Positions 21,353 through 34,158 of a stretch of DNA of 64,000 nucleotides are shown one piece after another. Within the stretch, counting starts at the first letter, position 1; each line of letters opens with the position of its first letter. Below the pieces are notes generated by a model that did no database searches, was not told where the DNA came from, and saw only the letters and a program-made list of their open reading frames with translations. The stretch spans positions 186,001-250,000 of the forward strand of contig CAWZYM010000276.1 of NCBI GenBank assembly GCA_963966185.1. Direction: 5' to 3'. The position numbers were made by a program, and so were the translations under genes. Origin of the DNA: Rhabditoides inermis (lineage: Eukaryota > Nematoda > Chromadorea > Rhabditida > Rhabditidae).

Positions 21353-22241
21353 CAGATCTCTGCCAACAGAACCTGACGGTTTGAGATCTTTGCCGCTAGA
21401 ACCTGACGGTTTGAGATTTCTGCCGGCAGAACCTGACGGTTTGAGATATCTACCGTCAGAACCTGACGGTTTGAGAGCTCTGCCATCAGAACCTGACGTT
21501 TTGAGATATCTGCCAACAGAACCTGACGGTTTGAGATCTTTGCCGCTAGAACATGACGGTTTGAGATATCTACCGTCAAAACCTGACGGTTTGAGATCTC
21601 AGCCAACAGAACCTAACGGTTTGAGATCTCTGCCAACAGAACCTGACGGTTTGAGAGCTCTGCCATCAGAACCTGACGGTTAAAGATATCTGGCGCTAGA
21701 ACCTGACGGTTTGAGATTTCTGGGGCTAGAACCTGACGGTTTGAGATTTCTGCTTTCAGAACATGACGGTTTGAGATCTTCGCCAACAGAACCTGACGGT
21801 TTGAGATATCTGGCGCTAGAACCTGACGGTTTGAGAATTCTGCCGGCAGAACCTGACGGTTTGAGATATCTGCCAACAGGACCTGACGGTTTGAAATATC
21901 TGGCGCTAGAACCTGACTGTTTGAGATATCTGCCGCTATAACCTGGCGGTTTGAGATCTCAACTGTCAGAACCTGACTGTTTGAATTCTTTGGCGCTAGA
22001 ACCTGGCGGTTTGAGAAATCTACTGTCAGAACCTGACGGTTTGAGATATCTACCGTCAGAATCTGACGGTTTGAGATTTCTGCTTTCAGAATATGACGGT
22101 TTGAGATCTCTGCCAACAGAACCTGACGGTTTGAGATATCTGGCGCTAGAACCTGACGGTTTGAGATTTCCGGGGCTAGAACCTGACGGTTTGAGATCTC
22201 TGCCAACAGAACCTGACGGTTTGAGATATCTGGCGCTAGAA
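21353..22241 (+). repeat. SatA, block 5
   Basis: About 30 forward SatA units, more diverged from the consensus than blocks 1-4 (agaacatgacgg, agaatatgacgg, tgctttcag variants). It abuts SatC at 22242, within a unit ending tggcgctagaacc. Confidence 0.95.
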
Positions 22242-23235
22242 CCAGTAGATCAGAGAATGGACAGAATAAAAAGAAATCACTGTGTCAGTTGCACTCTAGG
22301 AAGCGTAGAAAAGCTTTCCGGAAAGTGTTACTTTCCCGTTCTGCTAATTATGACATTTTTGCAAAACTAATTCCTTCCATATGTGTTCGAATCGTGATCG
22401 AACTAGATCAGAGAATTGACAGAAGAAAAAAAATCACTGTGTCAGTTGCACTTTAGGAAGCGTAGAAAAGCTGTCCGGAAAGTGTTACTTCCCCGTTCTG
22501 CTAATTATGACATTTATGCAAAACTATATTCTTCCAGATGTGTTCGAATCGTGATCGAACTAGATCAGATAATTAACAGACAAAGGAGGAATCACTGTGT
22601 TAGTTCCACTCTAGGGAGCTTCGAGAAGCTGTCCGGAAAGTGTTACTTCCCCGTTCTGCTATTTATGACACTTATGCAAAACTAATTCCTTCCAGATGTG
22701 TTCGAATCGTGATCGAAGTAGATCAGAGAATGGACAGAATAAAAAGAAATCACTGTGTCAGTTGCACTCTAGGAAGCGTAGAAAAGCTTTCCGGAAAGTG
22801 TTACTTCCCCGTTCTGCTAATTATGTATGACATTTATGCAAAACTAATTCCTTCCATATGTGTTCGAATCGTGATCGAACTAGATCAGAGAATTGACAGA
22901 AGAAAAAAAATCACTGTGTCAGTTGCACTTTAGGAAGCGTAGAAAAGCTGTCCGGAAAGTGTTACTTCCCCGTTCTGCTAATTATGACATTTATGCAAAA
23001 CTTATTCCTTCCAGATGTGTTCGAATCGTGATCGAACTAGATCAGAGAATTGACAGAATAAGAAGGAATCACTGTGTCAGTTCCACTCTTGGGATAGTAG
23101 AAAAGCTGTCCGGAAAGTGTTACTTCCCCGTTCTGCTATTTATGACACTTATGCAAAACTAATTCCTTCCAGATGTGTTCGAATCGTGATCGAAATAGAT
23201 CAGAGAATGGACAGAATAAAAAGAAATCACTGTCA
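22242..23235 (+). repeat. SatC ~158-bp satellite, forward part
   Basis: Six tandem units of 157-158 bp containing ctttccggaaagtgttacttc and tgttcgaatcgtgatcgaac. Orientation reverses at 23235/23236 (aatcactgt|cacagtgatt). Short ORFs recur every 158 bp and are satellite by-products. Confidence 0.96.
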
Positions 23236-25401
23236 CAGTGATTCCCTCTTATTCTGTCAATTCTCTGATCTAGTTCGATCACGATTCGAACACATCTGGA
23301 AGAATATAGTTTTGCATAAATGTCATAATTAGCAGAACGGGGAAGTAACACTTTCCGGACAGCTTCTCGAAGCTCCCTAGAGTGGAACTAACACAGTGAT
23401 TCCTCCTTTGTCTGTTAATTATCTGATCTAGTTCGATCACGATTCGAACACATCTGGAAGAATATAGTTTTGCATAAATGTCATAATTAGCAGAACGGGG
23501 AAGTAACACTTTCCGGACAGCTTTTCTACGCTTCCTAAAGTGCAACTGACACAGTGATTTTTTTTTCTTCTGTCAATTCTCTGATCTAGTTCGATCACGA
23601 TTCGAACACATATGGAAGGAATTAGTTTCGCAAAACTGTCATAATTAGCAGAACGGGGAAGTAACACTTTCCGGAAAGCTTTTCTACGCTTCCTAGAGTG
23701 CAACTGACACAGTGATTTCTTTTTATTCTGTCCATTCTCTGATCTACTTCGATCACGAATCGAACACATCTGGAAGGAATTAGTTTTGCATAATTGTCAT
23801 AATTAGCAGAACGTGGAAGTAACACTTTCCGGACAGCTTCTCGAAGCTCCCTAGAGTGGAACTAACACAGTGATTCCTCCTTTGTCTGTTAATTATCTGA
23901 TCTAGTTCGATCACGATTCGAACACATCTGGAAGAATATAGTTTTGCATAAATGTCATAATTAGCAGAACGGGGAAGTAACACTTTCCGGACAGCTTCTC
24001 GAAGCTCCCTAGAGTGGAACTAACACAGTGATTCCTCCTTTGTCTGTTAATTATCTGATCTAGTTCGATCACGATTCGAACACATCTGGAAGAATATAGT
24101 TTTGCATAAATGTCATAATTAGCAGAACGGGGAAGTAACACTTTCCGGACAGCTTTTCTACGCTTCCTAAAGTGCAACTGACACAGTGATTTTTTTTTCT
24201 TCTGTCAATTCTCTGATCTAGTTCGATCACGATTCGAACACATATGGAAGGAATTAGTTTCGCAAAACTGTCATAATTAGCAGAACGGGGAAGTAACACT
24301 TTCCGGAAAGCTTTTCTACGCTTCCTAGAGTGCAACTGACACAGTGATTTCTTTTTATTCTGTCCATTCTCTGATCTACTTCGATCACGATTCGAACACA
24401 TCTGGAAGGAATTAGTTTTGCATAAGTGTCATAAATAGCAGAACGGGGAAGTAACACTTTCCGGACAGCTTTTCTACGCTCCCAAGAGTGGAACTGACAC
24501 AGTGATTCCTTCTTATTCTGTCAATTCTCTGATCTAGTTCGATCACGATTCGAACACATCTGGAAAGAATATGTTTTGCATAAATGTCATAATTAGCAGA
24601 ACGGGGAAGTAACACTTTCCGGACAGCTTTTCTACGCTTCCTAAAGTGCAACTGACACAGTGATTTTTTTTTCTTCTGTCAATTCTCTGATCTAGTTCGA
24701 TCACGATTCGAACACATATGGAAGGAATTAGTTTTGCATAAATGTCATAATTAGCAGAACGTGGAAGTAACACTTTCCGGACAGCTTCTCGAAGCTCCCT
24801 AGAGTGGAACTGACCCAGTGATTTCTTTTTATTCTGTCCATTCTCTGATCTACTTCGATCACTATTCGAACACATCTGGAAGGAATTAGTTTTGCATTAA
24901 TGTCATACATAATTAGCAGAACGGGGAAGTAACACTTTCCGGAAAGCTTTTCTACGCTTCCTAGAGTGCAACTGACACAGTGATTTCTTTTTATTCTGTC
25001 CATTCTCTGATCTACTTCGATCACGAATCGAACACATCTGGAAGGAATTAGTTTTGCATAAGTGTCATAAATAGCAGAACGGGGAAGTAACACTTTCCGG
25101 ACAGCTTTTCTACGCTCCCAAGAGTGGAACTGACACAGTGATTCCTTCTTATTCTGTCAATTCTCTGATCTAGTTCGATCACGATTCGAACACATCTAGA
25201 AGGAATCAGTTTTGCATAAATGTCATAAGTAGCAGAACGGGAAAGTGACACTTTTCGGACAGCTTTTCTACGCTCCCAAAAGTGGAACTGACACAGTGAT
25301 TCCTCCTTTGTCTGTTAATTATCTGATCTAGTTCGATCACGATTCGAACACATCTGGAAGAATATAGTTTTGCATAAATGTCATAATTAGCAGAACGGGG
25401 A
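23236..25401 (-). repeat. SatC, reverse part, left of the Helitron cluster
   Basis: About 14 reverse-orientation units with alternating subtypes (for example acgcttcctaaag, acgctcccaagag, cgaagctccctag). The array stops within a unit at gcagaacgggga (25401) where the Helitron-like sequence starts. It resumes at 37435. Confidence 0.96.
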
Positions 25402-26689
25402 GATACTAGCTGACTGTGACCTCATCTTCATGCCCAAATAGGTGAATGTACCCAAAATGCACCCAAAATTCATGATCTTCGATTTTTATAAAAATTGAAT
25501 AGATGATAGATTACGTGAGATAGAGTATAGAAAGATGTTTCATTTTTCGAAAAGTCGCGAAATAAAGCAAATATTATCGACTTTTCGTACAGGCAATATA
25601 GAGTGTTCAATTTGTAAACTTAAGCTTTTATGGGCATATAAGCCCTACTGTCAAAATTTCAGAACGATCGGACTTTGTCTTCATATGATATTAGATTATT
25701 TGTGAGCGCGCGTTACTTGCTGGGGTACATGCTGGGGCCCTCCGGGTTGCTCGCTACCAGCCGCGAGGTCAACAGATCAATACCAATTAGTTGGCATTCG
25801 AAATTACTGACCCACATCCACATAGTGGTGTGTTTGTTCAATAGAAACACGTTTACATATTATCAATATTAGATGGTTTCGGTTGAAAAAGACAAAATTT
25901 CTAGCTTCAACGCATTACTTCAACGAAACGAAGAGTTGAAGATTGGAAAAACCAAGGAAAGTTTGGCAAGACGAGTTCAGTCGTTATATAATGGTTTGTA
26001 AAGATCAAACTAACTTCAAACTTTATCAAACTACTTCAAACATGCGCACAACACTTAGGGCGCGCCCACCGACGTATTTTCTCTTAGCCGTGGCAACGAG
26101 GTCATTGTATGTGTATTATAGAAATATGGATTGAAAACAGAGACTGATCGGGTACATAGTGTTGTAGCAAAAACTTTCATTGTCATACTCTTTCATACTA
26201 CTTCTACAGCAAGCGTAGATTATGTGAGGCGCGTGCCAGCCGGCGTGCTTTCTGTCAGCCGTCGCATGAAAATGTCACTACATTGTAGACATATATTTCT
26301 TCTTTCGTTTTTTTGTTAATAGAACATTGTTTTATCGAGACTGTTATGCTCTCATTATTACTGAAAAACGCGTTGTCTTTTGAGCAGTTCAGTAAAGAAT
26401 GAAAGTGAGGTGAGGTGATCATTTTCGAGTATCAATAGAATACTCAAAAAAGAATCAAGTGCAAGGCTCATTCCATATTGCAAAGACTGTGCTTAAAGAA
26501 AGAATGATTTTTGTAATTGTTGTTAAGTCATAGAAAATAAGTAAAAATACAATGCTACCCCGTTTCGTTCTCGAACGCGAATAATATTTGATGTAATTCT
26601 TGCTCACTCTAGCGACAAGAATTTTGAATGTGAGAACATTGTAAAATTTGAGAGTGAAAGTGGACAGAAAAAACATAGAACGTCTCTAG

Positions 26690-29215
26690 AAAAGTGTTGT
26701 GCCCGATGCGGAGACGTGAGAGTAGAGAGAAGAGATCATAGAACTGCTTCTAGAAAAGTGTTGGGATCGATGCGGAGACGTGAGAAGAGAGCATAGAACT
26801 GTTTCTAGAAAAGTGTTGGGATCGATGTGGAGACGTGAGAGTAGAGAGAAGAGAGCATAGAACTGATTCTAGAAAAGTGTTGGGATCGATGCGGAGACGT
26901 GAGAGTAGAGAGAAGAGGCATAGAACTGTTTCTAGAAAAAAGATGTGATCGATGCGGAGACGTGAGAGTAGAGAGAAGAGAGCATAGAACTGCTTCTAGA
27001 AAAGTGTTGGGATCGATGCGGAGACGTGAGAGTAGAGAGAAGAGAGCATAGAACTGTTTCTAGAAAAATGATGTGATCGATGCGGAGACGTGAGAGTAGA
27101 GAGAATAGAGCATAGAACTGTTTCTAGACAAAATGATGTGATCGATGCGGAGACGTGAGAGTAGAGATAAGAGAGCATAGAACTGCTTCTAGAAAAGTGT
27201 TGGGATCGACGCGGAGACGTGAGAGTAGAGAGAAGAGATCATAGAACTGCTTCTAGAAAAGTGTTGGGATCGATGCGGAGACGTGAGAAGAGAGCATAGA
27301 ACTGTTTCTAGAAAAGTGTTGGGATCGATGTGGAGACGTGAGAGTAGAGAGAAGAGAGCATAGAACTGATTCTAGAAAAGTGTTGGGATCGATGCGGAGA
27401 CGTGAGAGTAGAGAGAAGAGGCATAGAACTGTTTCTAGAAAAAAGATGTGATCGATGCGGAGACGTGAGAGTAGAGAGAAGAGAGCATACTTAGAACTGC
27501 TTCTAGAAAAGTGTTGGGATCGATGCGGAGACGTGAGAGTAGAGAGAAGAGAGCATAGAACTGTTTCTAGAAAAATGATGTGATCGATGCGGAGACGTGA
27601 GAGTAGAGAGAATAGAGCATAGAACTGTTTCTAGACAAAATGATGTGATCGATGCGGAGACGTGAGAGTAGAGATAAGAGAGCATAGAACTGCTTCTAGA
27701 AAAGTGTTGGGATCGACGCGGAGACGTGAGAGTAGAGAGAAGAGATCATAGAACTGCTTCTAGAAAAGTGTTGGGATCGATGCGGAGACGTGAGAAGAGA
27801 GCATAGAACTGTTTCTAGAAAAGTGTTGGGATCGATGTGGAGACGTGAGAGTAGAGAGAAGAGAGCATAGAACTGATTCTAGAAAAGTGTTGGGATCGAT
27901 GCGGAGACGTGAGAGTAGAGAGAAGAGAGCATAGAACTGTTTCTAGAAAAAAGATGTGATCGATGCGGAGACGTGAGAGTAGAGAGAAGAGAGCATAGAA
28001 CTGCTTCTAGAAAAGTGTTGGGATCGATGCGGAGACGTGAGAGTAGAGAGAAGAGAGCATAGAACTGTTTCTAGAAAAATGATGTGATCGATGCGGAGAC
28101 GTGAGAGTAGAGAGAAGAGAGCATAGAACTGTTTCTAGAAAAATGATGTGATCGATGCGGAGACGTGAGAGTAGAGAGAATAGAGCATAGAACTGTTTCT
28201 AGACAAAATGATGTGATCGATGCGGAGACGTGAGAGTAGAGATAAGAGAGCATAGAACTGCTTCTAGAAAAGTGTTGGGATCGACGCGGAGACGTGAGAG
28301 TAGAGAGAAGAGATCATAGAACTGCTTCTAGAAAAGTGTTGGGATCGATGCGGAGACGTGAGAAGAGAGCATAGAACTGTTTCTAGAAAAGTGTTGGGAT
28401 CGATGTGGAGACGTGAGAGTAGAGAGAAGAGAGCATAGAACTGATTCTAGAAAAGTGTTGGGATCGATGCGGAGACGTGAGAGTAGAGAGAAGAGAGCAT
28501 AGAACTGTTTCTAGAAAAAAGATGTGATCGATGCGGAGACGTGAGAGTAGAGAGAAGAGAGCATAGAACTGCTTCTAGAAAAGTGTTGGGATCGATGCGG
28601 AGACGTGAGAGTAGAGAGAAGAGAGCATAGAACTGTTTCTAGAAAAATGATGTGATCGATGCGGAGACGTGAGAGTAGAGAGAATAGAGCATAGAACTGT
28701 TTCTAGACAAAATAATGTGATCGATGCGGAGACGTGAGAGTAGAGAGAAGAGAGCATAGAACTGCTTCTAGAAAAGTGTTGGGATCGATGCGGAGACGTG
28801 AGAGTAGAGAGAAGAGAGCATAGAACTGTTCTAGAAAAAATTATGTGATCGATGGGGAGACGTGAGAGTAGAGAGAAGAGAGCATAGAACTGCTTCTAGA
28901 AAAGTGTTGGGATCGATGCGGAGACGTGAGAGTAGAGAGACTAGGGCATAGAACTGTATCTGAAAAAAATGATGTGATCGATGCGGAGACGTGAGAGTAG
29001 AGAGAATAGAGCATAGAACTGTTTCTAGAAAAATGATGTGATCGATGCGGAGACGTGAGAGTAGACAGAAGAGACGTTCGAACTGTTTCTAGAAAATTGT
29101 CGTGACAGCAGCGAAGACGTGAAATTAGACAGAAGAGACCACGGAACTGTCTCTAGAAAGTTGTTGTCACCGCAGCGAAGACGTGAAAGTAGACAGAAGA
29201 GACCATATTACTGTC
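26690..29215 (+). repeat. 63-64-bp minisatellite of Helitron unit 1
   Basis: About 40 monomers around gatgcggagacgtgagagta and actgcttctagaaaagtg. Most include the palindrome TTCTAGAA, which is the canonical heat-shock-element dyad. Some have ttctagac or ctctagaa instead. A higher-order period of about 505-570 bp (eight or nine monomers) is seen at roughly 26750, 27240, 27750 and 28310. Confidence 0.95.
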
Positions 29216-29255
29216 TCTAGAAAAATTCTGTGACCGCAGAGATGTGAGAGTAGAC

Positions 29256-29256
<1 letters not shown>

Positions 29257-29294
<38 letters not shown>
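29257..29294 (+). repeat. (GA)n tract of Helitron unit 1
   Basis: Pure GA run after the minisatellite, continuing into imperfect purine-rich repeats to about 29390. It has equivalents in units 2 (32888-32947) and 4 (37086-37114). Confidence 0.95.
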
Positions 29295-29301
<7 letters not shown>

Positions 29302-29582
29302 AGGGAGGCGAGAGGGAGAAGGGAGGCGAGAAAGAGAAAGGGGGAGAGAGAAAAGAAAGAGAGAACGAGAGAGGGAAAGAGAGTGTATATAGGTAAAAAA
29401 TAATGAAAGTGAGAAATAAGAAAGATGGAGACAGAAGAAAGTAGGAGACAGACAGTTAGAAAGACAGAAAGTGAAAGAGATACATAGACCTTTCGCATGG
29501 ATGTCTCTCCGTAAGAATCAATAGAGAGCAATCAGCAAGATGAACTATATTTTATTTTCTATTCTTGGATACCTAGTGCGAA

Positions 29583-29610
29583 GGCGCGCGGCAGCGCGCC
29601 GGAGCGCTAG
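29583..29610 (+). other. Helitron-type 3' terminus of unit 1 (hairpin + CTAG)
   Basis: Perfect 7-bp stem GGCGCGC / GCGCGCC with loop GGCA (29583-29600), six bases GGAGCG, then CTAG. The next base is T, which begins unit 2. A GC-rich hairpin a few bases before CTRR is the diagnostic Helitron 3' end. Confidence 0.8.
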
Positions 29611-31119
29611 TCCCCCTTGCATACTAATATTTACTATGGTGTGTGTCTGTCATTCTTTCCGGAGAGATATCTCTTTTCAAAGTGTACCTTATTTGCTGAT
29701 TTTTTCTAGAAAGTTTCTTCAATACCCGAGAACGCAAAATTCCAAATATCTCGTCAATAGCGATCTTCTGATCATAGTTATCACCTAATCTCTTAACTAT
29801 GGAGAAAATTTTCAAAATACTTCAATTTGAACGAAATTTGGAGGATAGGTGAATCGACCTAGAAAAAATCGATAGCCGCGATACCAGCTGGCTGTGACCT
29901 CATCTTCATGCCCAAAAAGGCGAATGTACCCAAAATGCACCCAAATTTCATGGTCTTCGATTTCTATAAAAATTGAATAGAAGATAGATTACGTAAAAAA
30001 GAGTATAGAAATTTGTTTCATTTCTCGAAAAGTCGCGAAATAAAGCAAATATGATCGACTTTTCGTACAGGCAATATAGAGTGTCCAATTTGTAAACTTA
30101 AGCTTTTATGGGCATATAAGCCCTACTGTCAAAATTTCAGAACGATCGGACTTTGTCTTCATATGATATTAGATCATTTTTGAGAGCGCGCTACTTGCTG
30201 GGGTCGCGCCCTCTGGGTTGCTCGCTACCAGCCGCGAGGTCAACAGATCAATACCAATTAGTTGGCATTCGCATTTACTGACCCATATCCACATAGTGGT
30301 GCACTTGTTCGATAGAAATACGTGTAAATAAAATCAATAATAGATTGATTCAGTTGAAAAAGACAAAATTTCTAGCTTCAACGCATAACTTCAACGAAAC
30401 GAAGAGTTGAAGATTGTGGAAAAGACAAGTAAAAGTTTGGCAAGACGAGTTCTGTCGTTATATAATGGTTTGTAAAGATCAAACAAACTTCAAACTTTAT
30501 CAAGCTACTTCAAACATGCGCACAACACTTAGGGCGCGCCCACCGGCGTAATTTCTCTCAGCCGTGGCAACGAGGTCATTGTATGTGTATGATAGAAATA
30601 CGGATTGAAAACAGTGACTGATCGGGTACATAGTGTTGTAGAAAAAACTTTCGTTGTCATACTCTTCATACTACTACTACAGCAAGCAGAATATGCGAGG
30701 GGCGTGCCAGCCGGCGTGCTTTCTGTCAGCCGTCGCATGGAAAGGTCACTGCATTGTAGACATATATTTCTTCTTTCGTTTTTTTGTTAATAGAACATTG
30801 TTTTATCGAGACTGTTATGCTCTCGTTATTACTGAAAAACGCGTTGTCTTTTGAGCAGTTCAGTAAAGAATGGAAGTGAGGTGAGGTGAGCATCAAGTGC
30901 AAGACTCAATCCGAGTTACGAAGACTGTGATTGAATAATGAATGAGTTCTGTAATTGATGTTGATTCAAAAAATTTTATACATAAAATGCTACCCCGCTT
31001 CTTCGTTCTCGAGCGCAAATAATATTTGATGTGATACTTGCTTATTCTAGCCACAAAAAATCAGAATGTGAGAGCATTGTACAATTTGAGAGTGAGAGTG
31101 GGCAACAGAGATGATAGTA

Positions 31120-32880
31120 CTGTATCTAGAAAATTGTTTTCACCGCCGCGGAGACGTGAGAGTAGACAGAAGAGAGCAAAGAACTGCTTCTAGAAAAGTG
31201 TTGTGATCGATGCGGAGACGTGAGAGTAGACAGAAGAGAGCATAGAACTGCTTTTAGAAAAGTGTTGTGATCGTTGCGGAGACGTGAGAGTAGACAGAAG
31301 AGAGCATAGAACTGCTTCTAGAAAAGTGTTGTGATCGATGCGGAAACGTGAGAGTAGACAGAAGAGAGCATAGAACTGCTTTTAGAAAAGTGATGTGATC
31401 GTTGCGGAGACGTGAGAGTAGACAGAAGAGAGCATAGAACTGCTTCTAGAAAAGTGTTGTGATCGATGCGGAAACGTGAGAGTAGACAGAAGAGAGCATA
31501 GAACTGCTTTTAGAAAAGTGATGTGATCGATGCGGAGACGTGAGAGTAGACAGAAGAGTGCATAGAACTGCTTCTAGAAAAGTGTTGTAATCGATGCGGA
31601 GACGTGAGAGTAGACAGAAGAGAGCATAGAACTGCTTCTTAAAAAGTGTTGTGATCGATGCGGAGACGTGAGAGTAGACAGAAGAGAGCACATAACTGCT
31701 TCTAGAAAGTGATGTGATCGATGCGGAGACGTGAGAGTAGACAGAAGAGAGCATAGAACTGCTTCTAGAAAAGTGATGTGATCGATGCGGAGACGTGAGA
31801 GTAGACAGAAGAGATCATAGAACTGCTTCTAGAAAGTGATGTGATCGATGCGGAGACGTGAGAGTAGACAGAAGAGAGCATAGAACTGCTTCTAGAAAAG
31901 TGATGTGATCGATGCGGAGACGTGAGAGTAGACAGAAGAGATCATAGAACTGCTTCTAGAAAAGTGATGTGATCGATGCGGAGACGTGAGAGTAGACAGA
32001 AGAGATCATAGAACTGCTTCTAGAAAGTGATGTGATCGATGCGGAGACGTGAGAGTAGACAGAAGAGAGCACAGAACTGCTTCTAGAAAGTGATGTGATC
32101 GATGCGGAGACGTGAGAGTAGACAGAAGAGAGCATAGAACTGCTTCTAGAAAAGTGATGTGATCGATGCGGAGACGTGAGAGTAGACAGAAGAGATCATA
32201 GAACTGCTTCTAGAAAGTGATGTGATCGATGCGGAGACGTGAGAGTAGACAGAAGAGATCATAGAACTGCTTCTAGAAAGTGATGTGATCGATGCGGAGA
32301 CGTGAGAGTAGACAGAAGAGAGCATAGAACTGCTTCTAGAAAAGTGATGTGATCGATGCGGAGACGTGAGAGTAGACAGAAGAGATCATAGAACTGCTTC
32401 TAGAAAGTGATGTGATCGATGCGGAGACGTGAGAGTAGACAGAAGAGAGCATAGAACTGCTTCTAGAAAGTGATGTGATCGATGCGGAGACGTGAGAGTA
32501 GACAGAAGAGAGCACAGAACTGCTTCTAGAAAGTGATGTGATCGATGCGGAGACGTGAGAGTAGACAGAAGAGAGCATAGAACTGCTTCTAGAAAAGTGA
32601 TGTGATCGATGCGGAGACGTGAGAGTAGACAGAAGAGATCATAGAACTGCTTCTAGAAAAATGTTGTGATCGATGCGGAGACGTGAGAGTAGACAGAAGA
32701 GACGTTCGAATTGTCTCTAGAAAATTGTCGTGACAGCAGCAAAGACGTGAAATTAGACAGAAGAGACCACGGAACTGTCTCTAGAAAATTGTCGTGACAG
32801 CAGCAAAGACGTGAGAGTAGACAGAACATACCATATAATTGTCTCTAAAAAGTTCTTGTCATCGCCGCGGAGACGTGAGA
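31120..32880 (+). repeat. 63-64-bp minisatellite of Helitron unit 2
   Basis: About 28 monomers homologous to those of unit 1 but with agacagaagag in place of agagagaagag and mostly a 63-bp period. The monomer core ctgcttctagaaagtgatg contains TTCTAGAA in nearly every copy. Confidence 0.95.
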
Positions 32881-32886
32881 GTAGAC

Positions 32887-32953
<67 letters not shown>

Positions 32954-33173
32954 GAGAGAACGAAAGAGGGAAAGAGAGTGTATATATGTAAAAAAAATAA
33001 TGAAAGTGAGACAGAAGAAAGATAGAGAAAGTAGGAGAGAGATAGTTAGAAGGACAGAAAGTGAAAGAGATACACAGACCTTTCACATGGATGTCTCTCC
33101 GTAAGAATCAATAGAGAACAATCAGCAAGATGAATTACTATTCTATTTTCTATTCTTGAATACCTAGTGCGAA

Positions 33174-33201
33174 GGCGCGCGGTAGCGCGCCGGAGCGCTA
33201 G
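33174..33201 (+). other. Helitron-type 3' terminus of unit 2
   Basis: GGCGCGC-GGTA-GCGCGCC hairpin (33174-33191), GGAGCG, CTAG. Followed by T of unit 3. One loop base differs from units 1 and 4. Confidence 0.8.
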
Positions 33202-33639
33202 TCACCCGCCCACCCCCTATAAATTATGCTATGGAGTCTGTGTGTCTTTCCGGAGTTGTATCTCAAGTTGTAGTGATCGTTGGGGGTTGAGGTATGGAAA
33301 TTAGATCCTAGGTGGTGACCGCACGCAATCGTTTACCTGGCGTCCTGTTCTGACCGTTCCTTATATGGGTTCTCCCTAGAAAATTTGCATATTTGAGAAC
33401 ATGGAATCTGCGAGATGGCCAGTTCTATGTAAACTATGCTTCGTTTTCGAGCTATTGAGATGCCCTTTTAGGGTTAGGGTACTGTAGGGTCAGTGATTAA
33501 AATTTTAATGTATGATCTCATTTGCATGTTTCCAAATATGGTAATGTCGTATCTTGGTCAATTTTGATGCCATAAAGTCCAAACTTGGTATGTGACCTGG
33601 AGGCAAGTCAGCGATGTTGTTGTTTACATGTTTGTCAAC

Positions 33640-33985
33640 AAGTAAACAACTTTGTAAACAAATTAAAAGTTTGTTTTGAAGGTGTCTAAGATGATGTAGA
33701 CTTGGAGGCGAGTTCAAAAATGTTGTTTACAGATGATGTAAACAAGTAAACAACTTTGTAAACAATCGGAAAATGTGTTTTGAAGATTTCAAATGTTCAG
33801 TAACATTATTGGTGAGTTCAAAAATGTTGTTTACAGATGATGTAAACAAGTAAACAAAGGTGTAAACAACCTGAAAATGTGTTTTAAAGATGTGTAACGT
33901 GTAGTAGACTTGGACGCGAGTTCAAAAATGTTGTTTACAGATGTTGTAAACAAATAAACAAATTTGTAAACAACTTTCAATTTTC
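33640..33985 (+). repeat. ~105-bp tandem repeat inside Helitron unit 3
   Basis: Recurring gagttcaaaaatgttgttta and gtaaacaagtaaacaa segments at about 33710, 33810 and 33918, plus a partial copy near 33640. Diverged, and rich in gtaaacaa words. Confidence 0.85.
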
Positions 33986-34105
33986 TTCTTTTTTTTGTGT
34001 TTTGTGTTGTAATGTACTTCTTAGTTGCAATAGAGGTTTGTGGACAATATTTAAATATGAAGTAAGATTTGAGTGATGATTTCAGTTTTGATGTTTGAGT
34101 GTTGA

Positions 34106-34158
34106 GGCCGCCGAAGGCGGCCCTAGCCCGAGCGGCGCGCCAGCGCCGCTCGGGCTAG
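34106..34158 (+). other. Double-hairpin 3' terminus of Helitron unit 3
   Basis: First hairpin GGCCGCC-GAA-GGCGGCC (34106-34122) is followed directly by CTAG (34123-34126). That CTAG opens a second perfect 16-bp stem, CTAGCCCGAGCGGCGC with loop GCCA (34123-34158), ending in CTAG. T follows. Confidence 0.8.

Larger units (their letters stand above)
25402..29610 (+). mobile_element. Helitron-like unit 1 (5'-truncated, 4209 bp)
   Basis: Starts at gatactagctgactgtgacc, which corresponds to position 270-274 of units 2 and 4, so its first ~270 bp are missing. It contains a ~1.3-kb single-copy part, a long 63-64-bp minisatellite, a (GA)n tract, and a 3' hairpin followed by CTAG at 29607-29610. No Rep/helicase ORF, so it is non-autonomous. 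It is very similar to unit 4, including minisatellite variant order near the start, which points to a recent shared origin. Confidence 0.8.
29611..33201 (+). mobile_element. Helitron-like unit 2 (complete, 3591 bp)
   Basis: Begins TCCCCCTTGCATACTAATAT directly after CTAG of unit 1 and ends with hairpin plus CTAG (33198-33201). Its layout matches unit 1: ~1.5 kb single-copy sequence, minisatellite (31120-32880), (GA)n and 3' hairpin with loop GGTA. It is more diverged from units 1 and 4 than they are from each other. No transposase ORF. Confidence 0.82.
33202..34158 (+). mobile_element. Helitron-like unit 3 (short, 957 bp, different subfamily)
   Basis: Begins TCACCCGCCC right after CTAG of unit 2. 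Its 5' end is similar to units 2 and 4 (ctatgg, tgtgtct, tctttccggag, tatctc). The interior is unrelated, with about 3.5 copies of a ~105-bp repeat (33640-33985). It ends with two GC-rich hairpins and CTAG at 34155-34158. Confidence 0.75.
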
